DNA from: Leptasterias polaris
Lineage: Eukaryota; Echinodermata; Asteroidea; Forcipulatida; Asteriidae
Assembly (NCBI GenBank): GCA_037783415.1
Contig: JAZGTN010000035.1
Location: 3,410,001-3,474,000, forward strand
DNA length: 64,000 bases
Direction of reading: 5' to 3'
Under the pieces are notes generated by a model. That model had not been told where the DNA came from. It worked only from the letters and a program-made list of their open reading frames with translations, and searched no databases. How positions within the stretch are numbered: position 1 is the stretch's first letter; each line of letters starts with the position of its first letter. Of this stretch, positions 61,001-64,000 are shown in pieces. The translations under genes and the position numbers were made by a program.

Positions 61001-63439
61001 TAAAAACTACATTCAACATACTAGGGGAAAACATTTCCACGATCAGGGAGATCTTCAAATTTGTTCATCAGAACATGGAAAGATTGGTTTATTTTCAGGG
61101 AACTTTCTGCAGAATCAGGGAGAGCTGGCAGCTCTAGCTGTCTACGGCAAACAGACAATTGAAGTATATTTTGAATACAGCGTTTTGGAGAAGAGTTCCC
61201 TCTATCTGAAAACATTAACGTCCTGATTGTTTTTTCTCAAAGGCCAACGTGTACTGGACTGACTGGGAAGATGGTGCAGTGTTGACTGTAAACAAATACA
61301 ATGGAGAGCAGATGGAAGTCATTTTTAAAAGCTTAATAAGCTTTCCAATGGGTTTGGCATCACTGGACCAGTACAGTACAGGCAAGTCTTGACTCTAACC
61401 AGGATTTCACTGGTTAATTACTTAATCTTTCACAAAAGATGTTGACCAAGTTTTCAGAGCAGCTCTCCATTAACAGTGGTCCGCTGGCCAACAGTTGAAA
61501 CATCTGAGGAGCAGTCAAAATTCACTCCACGTGGTCCGGCTGGCTAGTTCAGTGTTGAAAAGCATCCCTATTTAATATAAAATATGGACTAGTGAAAAGG
61601 GTGAAGGACTAGTGAAATGACAAGCTGACTGGTCCTGCTGGCTAGTCACTGACAAAATAAGGGCAAACCCTTCAGAGTGGCTTTCAAACCTCTGCAGAAC
61701 AAATAGACATTTCTCCATTGACTCTCCCACAGATCCAACTAATTTCTGTGAAAGTGCTGGCAATCGATGTTCTCATCTATGCTTGAGATCCCTCAGTAAC
61801 CAACAGGGGTTTGTATGTGCCTGCCCAACGGGTTCAATGCTTGCGTCTGATGGAGAAACCTGCCTATGCGAGAATGGGGAACGGCTTTTGGAGGATGGAG
61901 TCGGTTGTGACGGTATGAATATGAACATTCATGACTTTGACCATTTTAGGGCCTGAAACAAACACACTTTAAAGGTTGTACTTACCCGAGTTCTGTGGAA
62001 AAAAATCCACGGGCAAATCACCACCCGAGAGATTTGCCTGTGGATTTTTTTTTTTCTCACAGAACTCGGGTAAGTACTGAGTATACAGTGCTTAACACAC
62101 ATCAGTGTAAGGGTAAAAAAACAACCTTCAAGGCATAGGAGAGAACCAACTCGCAACTCTACTCACAAAGCCAAGCCATAACATAGCTTTGATAATTGAT
62201 TCAATTTTTCTGCCTTAGGTACAAACGAGTGCTTGGCCACACCCAGCCCATGTCCTCCTGGTATCGGATGCATTGATTCTAAAGAGGGTGTCCGTTGTAT
62301 CTGCCCCGATAGTTATTACCTCGTGGAAGAACATACAGGGCCAACATGCCTCTTCAGCTTCCCTACCCCGCCCTCACTCCTTCTGGCTGATGGGCAGCGC
62401 GCCCTCATTGTTGATACACTTCTGGGGTCAGTTAGCGGAGGGGTACAGAGGTTGACCCACGCAGCTGCGGTGGCTTACGATGACCAGCCTGGTAATGAGG
62501 GAATTTACTTGAGCGACACTGGAATTAATACCATCAAGAGGTGAGGACAAGACGACATTTTGGAGCACTTCATTTTTCGATTTGAGTGTTCAACAGATAA
62601 TCTCTAGTGCTATAGACTGTGCAAGTCTCGCGCATATTCAAACATTTATGGGACCACTTTTCATTGGCTGCATATTGTGCCACAGCACCTTGTAAACATT
62701 TACATGGTGCTATGTAAAGGAATAGGGCTCATACTTTAAAACATAGCTCCACATTCCTTGCAGGAAAATACTGACTGTTGAAGCGCCCTGAGCACCACTG
62801 AGTGACGGATATGAGCGCTATAATACAAGAAGCCACTATCATTATTATTATTTGGTCCCACGTACATTGCTTTAACATGCCAAGGAAACAAACTTGCACA
62901 CTTTAACGGCTCCCAATGTTCGGAACTCAATTCAAATACAAGGTTCAGACTTGCACAGTCTTTTACTTTTGTTGTTAACACGTCAGTATGTTTTGTGTGT
63001 TATAAGACTATATGCAACCCTTTGGAGAAATGTGTTGGAAAGATAATGAGGTGGCAGGAAACCCCAAATGAAGGAAACCAACAAGACGGGGACTGAAAAT
63101 TCATTCAAATACAAGGTTCAGGTTTGGGATTCGAACCGTGGTCCACAGAGGTGAAAGGCAGTGAATAGCTCAGTCAACCTGACCTTCATTATTTATTACA
63201 CTTTATTTCAGAGTGCAGTTTATCAACAAGACAGAAGGCAACACTACAACCATCAAGGCCAACAATGGGGCAGTTTTAGGTATTGCGTTTGACTCAGTTC
63301 ATCGTTATCTTTACTGGGCAGACAGCCGAAAAAACATCATCAGTATATCAACCTGGAATGGAAGCTACACCGCGGCACTTCTTGCCAGACAAGATGGAAT
63401 TGGTACACCTCGAAGTATCGCTTTGGATCCCCAAAATGG
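45922..63439 (+). CDS. LDL-receptor-related protein (LRP1/LRP2-like), 5' part, 20 exons
   Basis: Twenty coding exons join in phase to 1,275 codons plus two bases, 3,827 nt, and the gene continues beyond the window. The order is: signal peptide (1-27); 15 LDL-receptor class A repeats (28-686), each with six Cys and mostly an acidic CDGxxDCxDGSDE calcium box; an EGF-like module (687-724); a calcium-binding EGF starting DIDEC (725-770); a YWTD beta-propeller (about 771-1030) with YWTD-type motifs NIYWTD, MFWTDWG and VYWTDWE; an EGF module (1033-1092); another EGF (1093-1135); and the start of a second propeller (RYLYWAD). This is the layout of giant endocytic receptors that bind lipoproteins and protease complexes at the cell surface. 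Fifteen leading LDLa repeats fit neither vertebrate LRP1 (two) nor LRP2 (seven), so orthology is open. Introns between LDLa/EGF modules are phase 1. Confidence 0.92.
46836..47035. repeat. 36-bp tandem repeat in LRP intron 1
   Basis: The unit GATCTATTTGAAAGGCTATT, with AACTTTCAAATGTGAT, recurs five to six times, the last copies diverging. Confidence 0.9.
47234..47350 (+). CDS. LRP exon 2: LDLa repeat 1
   Basis: Thirty-nine codons encode one full class A repeat, from CSNDIEFMC to GSDESSC, with calcium box [13 protein letters not shown]. The acceptor TGTGAAG is non-pyrimidine just before the AG but gives the correct phase 1. Donor GAAG|GTAAGA. Confidence 0.88.
47821..47952 (+). CDS. LRP exon 3: LDLa repeat 2
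   Basis: One repeat, CNAETEFKC to EDVNTC, with [13 protein letters not shown]. Acceptor AACGTAG, donor TCAG|GTATAT. 44 codons, phase 1 on both sides. Confidence 0.92.
48191..48397 (+). CDS. LRP exon 4: LDLa repeat 3 and first half of repeat 4
   Basis: Repeat 3 runs CDSTQFQC to DEADC. Repeat 4 starts CTENEFQC and is cut by the intron after CDGDNDC, to be completed in exon 5. Acceptor CTTCCAG, donor TGCG|GTGAGG. Confidence 0.92.
48441..48813. mobile_element. MITE in LRP intron 4, AAGGCACTG ends
   Basis: The ends AAGGCACTGAACACGTTTGG and CCAAACATGTACAGTGCCTT are inverted repeats. The interior has a short hairpin (GGCTTCTGGCAAGAAGTC). I recognise the family as abundant in echinoderm genomic sequence. 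Confidence 0.85.
49378..49539 (+). CDS. LRP exon 5: end of LDLa 4 and LDLa 5
   Basis: Begins [11 protein letters not shown], finishing repeat 4, then repeat 5 CSGEQRQC to DEANC. Acceptor CTTTGTAG, donor GGAA|GTAAGT. 54 codons. Confidence 0.9.
49936..50091 (+). CDS. LRP exon 6: Thr-rich linker and start of LDLa 6
   Basis: A short repeated linker ([20 protein letters not shown]), likely O-glycosylated, precedes LDLa 6 (CSGSNFQC to CDGLPEC), which is cut by the intron. Acceptor ATTACAG, donor TGCC|GTAAGT. Confidence 0.9.
50577..50741 (+). CDS. LRP exon 7: end of LDLa 6 and LDLa 7
   Basis: LDLa 6 ends with [11 protein letters not shown], with Tyr in place of Gly in the usual DGSDE. LDLa 7 is CSGELMFAC to DEVDC. 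Acceptor TTAATTAG, donor TGTG|GTAAGT. Confidence 0.9.
51045..51190 (+). mobile_element. tRNA-derived SINE in LRP intron 7
   Basis: The B-box GGGTTCGAATCCC near 51092 and a head resembling the SINE at 60745-60916. The A-box is degraded. Confidence 0.6.
51289..51743. mobile_element. MITE with ACCCGCTCTATCGA ends
   Basis: The ends ACCCGCTCTATCGAATTGGG and ATTTCGATAGAGCGGGT pair over about 28 bp. The interior contains a CACGTAAACGTG palindrome. Confidence 0.8.
51958..52316. mobile_element. Hairpin element built from CCAATTGG motifs
   Basis: The ends CCCCTTACCAAAATTTCCAA and TTGGAAATTTGGTAAGGCG are inverted. The interior is filled with TTGGAATTGG/CCAATTGG words, giving many nested pairings. It lies in LRP intron 7, about 190 bp before exon 8. 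Confidence 0.75.
52510..52728 (+). CDS. LRP exon 8: LDLa 8 and first part of LDLa 9
   Basis: LDLa 8 is CGARQFHC to DELYC. LDLa 9 starts CQENEFQC and stops at CDGEPDC. The acceptor ATACAAG has a weak pyrimidine tract but keeps phase 1. Donor TGCC|GTAAGT. Confidence 0.88.
52857..52980. repeat. 62-bp tandem duplication in LRP intron 8
   Basis: TCTAAAATATTGTCCTTGTT and a TCTCCCCCTCCCC-type end occur twice, about 62 bp apart. Confidence 0.8.
53113..53450 (+). mobile_element. SINE, plus orientation, LRP intron 8
   Basis: The head GATGAGCGGTCAGATG, the GTGTGGGTCTAAGTACC region in the B-box position, then a body ending in CAGCACCTTGTTAAACCATT text. Confidence 0.7.
53463..53885 (-). mobile_element. 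SINE, minus orientation, tail-to-tail with the previous one
   Basis: The head on the minus strand starts near 53885 with a B-box GGTTCGAGTCCCGG-like region near 53815. The 3' end AAGAAGCCACTATTG lies at 53463. It ends about 55 bp before exon 9. Confidence 0.75.
53935..54111 (+). CDS. LRP exon 9: end of LDLa 9 and LDLa 10
   Basis: Begins [11 protein letters not shown], then a hydrophobic linker (EVPIVVLPI) and LDLa 10 [10 protein letters not shown] to DEENC. Acceptor GAACCAG, donor TGTG|GTATGT. Confidence 0.9.
54776..55048 (+). CDS. LRP exon 10: LDLa 11, Thr/Pro linker, LDLa 12
   Basis: LDLa 11 is CAVGEFHC to DEMEC with GQDE in the calcium box. [15 protein letters not shown] linker leads to LDLa 12, CPSASAVMC to DEENC. 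Acceptor TTCATCAG, donor TGTG|GTGGGT. At 91 codons it is the longest LDLa exon. Confidence 0.92.
55205..55335. mobile_element. Small MITE, GGCTACAACTGTTGCTAA family
   Basis: Second copy of the element at 35850-35965: CCGTATCCAAATTGGTGGCT at one end and GCTGTAGCCAGCAATTTT at the other. Confidence 0.6.
56189..56317 (+). CDS. LRP exon 11: LDLa 13
   Basis: CNSEMEFQC to DEEMSLC, with DRSDE rather than DGSDE. Acceptor CATGTAG, donor CAAG|GTATTA. Confidence 0.9.
56662..56901 (+). CDS. LRP exon 12: LDLa 14 and 15
   Basis: LDLa 14 is CSDDEFTC to DEKDC, with CPGNSDE. LDLa 15 is CTAPDHFQC to DETEC, with CRGGVDE. Both have lost the first Asp of the DGSDE box, so calcium binding may be altered. Acceptor GAGTACAG, donor ATAC|GTAAGT. 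Confidence 0.9.
56970..57625. repeat. Degenerate 12-bp satellite in LRP intron 12
   Basis: About 650 bp of AGATGTAGACAA units, with AGATGTACACAA and AGATATAGATAA variants. There are long stop-free antisense frames because of low complexity, not because of a gene. Confidence 0.92.
57811..57924 (+). CDS. LRP exon 13: EGF-like module
   Basis: CSDDNGGC, then [20 protein letters not shown] and a closing NGC: six Cys in EGF spacing. The acceptor is a T-run followed by ACAG, the donor GAAG|GTATGT. 38 codons. Confidence 0.92.
58541..58853 (+). CDS. LRP exon 14: calcium-binding EGF and start of propeller 1
   Basis: Starts [10 protein letters not shown] and keeps the Asx-hydroxylation pattern [12 protein letters not shown]. 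After DNRTC the propeller begins ([17 protein letters not shown]). Acceptor GATCTAG, donor ACAG|GTAAAT, ending in phase 2. Confidence 0.92.
59478..59696 (+). CDS. LRP exon 15: YWTD propeller 1, blades 2-3
   Basis: Contains [20 protein letters not shown], with [10 protein letters not shown] and EPRGIAVDP, the standard LDL-receptor class B repeat. Acceptor GTCACAG, donor GAAGG|GTAATA. Confidence 0.92.
60007..60187. mobile_element. MITE in LRP intron 15, TTCATACTTCCTGC ends
   Basis: AAGCCTGGTTCATACTTCCT with GC, and GCAGGAAGTATGAACCGGGC with TT, form 22-bp inverted ends with one mismatch. 181 bp long. Confidence 0.85.
60309..60561 (+). CDS. LRP exon 16: YWTD propeller 1, blades 3-5
   Basis: Contains [39 protein letters not shown] and a HPFGIVV end. 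Acceptor CCTTTAG, donor CATCAG|GTGCGT, ending in phase 0. Confidence 0.92.
60745..60916 (-). mobile_element. tRNA-derived SINE in LRP intron 16
   Basis: On the minus strand, GGGTTAGCTCAGTGGTCTAG with an A-box and GGGTTCGAATCC B-box make a tRNA-like fold of about 72 nt, followed by the body GATTTGCCTGTGGATAATTT. The trailing body marks it as a SINE. Confidence 0.8.
61243..61381 (+). CDS. LRP exon 17: last blade of propeller 1, GC donor
   Basis: Encodes [20 protein letters not shown] and [13 protein letters not shown]. The best donor is ACAG|GCAAGT at 61382, a GC-type donor with a near-perfect consensus around it. It leaves phase 1, matching the next exon. A GT alternative 5 bp upstream (TACA|GTACAG) also keeps phase 1 but fits the consensus poorly. 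Confidence 0.82.
61733..61912 (+). CDS. LRP exon 18: EGF-like module
   Basis: [13 protein letters not shown], then [20 protein letters not shown] and a Cys-containing tail ([14 protein letters not shown]). It closes propeller 1. Acceptor CTCCCACAG, donor GACG|GTATGA. Confidence 0.92.
61978..62077. repeat. Long hairpin made of SINE body sequence, LRP intron 18
   Basis: 61978-62019 and 62031-62077 pair over more than 40 bp (GTACTTACCCGAGTTCTGTG against CACAGAACTCGGGTAAGTAC, then GATTTGCC). The loop is 11 nt. The sequence is the body of the 60745 SINE family in head-to-head arrangement. Confidence 0.88.
62219..62540 (+). CDS. LRP exon 19: EGF-like module and start of propeller 2
   Basis: [20 protein letters not shown] and [13 protein letters not shown], ending GPTC, then [20 protein letters not shown]. 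This is laid out exactly as in exon 14, so the exon pair arose by duplication. Acceptor CTGCCTTAG, donor AAGAG|GTGAGG, phase 2. Confidence 0.92.
62665..62850 (+). mobile_element. SINE 3' half, LRP intron 19
   Basis: CACAGCACCTTGTAAACATT, GCTCCACATTCCTTGCAGGA, GAGTGACGGATATGAGCGCT and a final AAGAAGCCACTATCATTATT. It shares its 3' half with 53113, 53463 and 39725. Confidence 0.82.
63052..63182 (-). mobile_element. tRNA-derived SINE upstream of LRP exon 20
   Basis: On the minus strand the head is CAGGTTGACTGAGCTATTC with B-box GGTTCGAATCCC. It is related to the 8808 family. It ends about 30 bp before exon 20. Confidence 0.65.
63212..63439 (+). CDS. LRP exon 20: propeller 2 blades, GC donor
   Basis: Contains [20 protein letters not shown] and [12 protein letters not shown], the counterpart of exon 15. 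The homologous exon 15 ends GAAGG|GT in phase 2. Here the same codon position is ATGG|GCAAGT, a second GC donor. No in-phase GT donor is present at that point. The next exon lies beyond the window. Confidence 0.85.
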
Positions 63440-63792
63440 GCAAGTCACAAATTTTTCTACGAAATATAAAAATGTGGGGTGACAATCATGAAATCTAAAA
63501 TAATAAAAAGTTGATATCAAACCTTTGCCTTTATTCCACAATTACTCAGGAGTTTTAAGTACTCAATCTTTCTACTCAAAGATGAATTTAGTTGTTAAGT
63601 ATTTGCTACTCTTGATTGAAATCCTAAAGGTTTTCAGGAAACATCGCCGAGTGTCCTTCAGGATCCATGAAAAAACAAAAACCCCCAGACGTTTCACATT
63701 TTACTCAATGAGACATTGAAGTTATGCCAACATATCCAAGTTACAACCATCTTTAACAAAGCCAAATTTCTGTCATCTGTGGTCAATGTAAT

Positions 63793-64000
63793 GCGATGTG
63801 TTTACCAATGATCTTGGGTACCTCAATCTGCCTTTCTGCGATGTGTTTACCAATGATCTTGGGTACCTCAATCTGCCTTTCTGCGATGTGTTTACCAATG
63901 ATCTTGGGTACCTCAATCTGCCTTTCTGCGATGTGTTTACCAATGATCTTGGGTACCTCAATCTGCCTTTCTGCGATGTGTTTACCAATGATCTTGGGTA
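63793..64000. repeat. 45-bp tandem array at the window edge, LRP intron 20
   Basis: The unit starting GCGATGTGTTTACCAATGAT recurs exactly every 45 bp (63796, 63841, 63886, 63931, 63976) with identical copies. It runs off the window. Confidence 0.95.

Overview
This is a eukaryotic window with long spliced genes, a large share of transposable elements and many tRNA-derived SINEs and palindromic MITEs. The repeat families (for example terminal repeats beginning AAGGCACTG, SINEs with tRNA-Ser/Leu-like heads, and palindromic MITEs ending in a GATCCACACAAAT motif) look like those I know from echinoderm genomes. An echinoderm, most likely a sea star or sea cucumber, is the best guess. This is recognition from memory, not a database result.

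Layout. (1) 1-3886 holds decayed non-LTR retrotransposons: an endonuclease scrap, then a nearly full-length but frameshifted CR1-like LINE (PHD finger, APE endonuclease, reverse transcriptase) ending in an (ACAGAT)n tail. (2) 4058-30800 is one giant imperfect inverted repeat. The left arm (4058-19832) and right arm (20668-30800) read as reverse complements over long stretches, broken by arm-specific insertions and deletions. A 36-copy array of a 21-bp unit sits on the axis at 19870-20626. The arms carry hAT-like transposase remnants, MITEs, SINEs and a set of tandemly duplicated exon-like modules with splice-site-like borders. No intact gene is visible inside the palindrome. (3) 30801-36000 is repeat-rich intergenic DNA. 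(4) 36009-39402 on the minus strand is a compact three-exon gene whose exons join in phase to a 181-residue Tctex1-domain (dynein light chain-like) protein. (5) 39405-45820 is intergenic, with MITEs and SINE tails. (6) From a TATA box at 45824 to the end of the window runs the 5' part of a large LDL-receptor-related protein (LRP) gene on the plus strand. I resolve twenty coding exons that join in phase to 1,275 residues: a signal peptide, 15 LDL-receptor class A repeats, EGF-like modules, a complete YWTD beta-propeller, further EGF modules and the start of a second propeller. The gene continues past the right edge.

The two protein genes are unrelated in function: Tctex1 proteins serve dynein-based transport or cilia, and LRP proteins are endocytic receptors. 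They lie divergently, about 6.5 kb apart. The most unusual structure is the 26.7-kb palindrome with a minisatellite at its centre. Next are two apparent GC-AG introns in the LRP gene. No CRISPR array, rRNA gene or convincing functional tRNA gene was seen.
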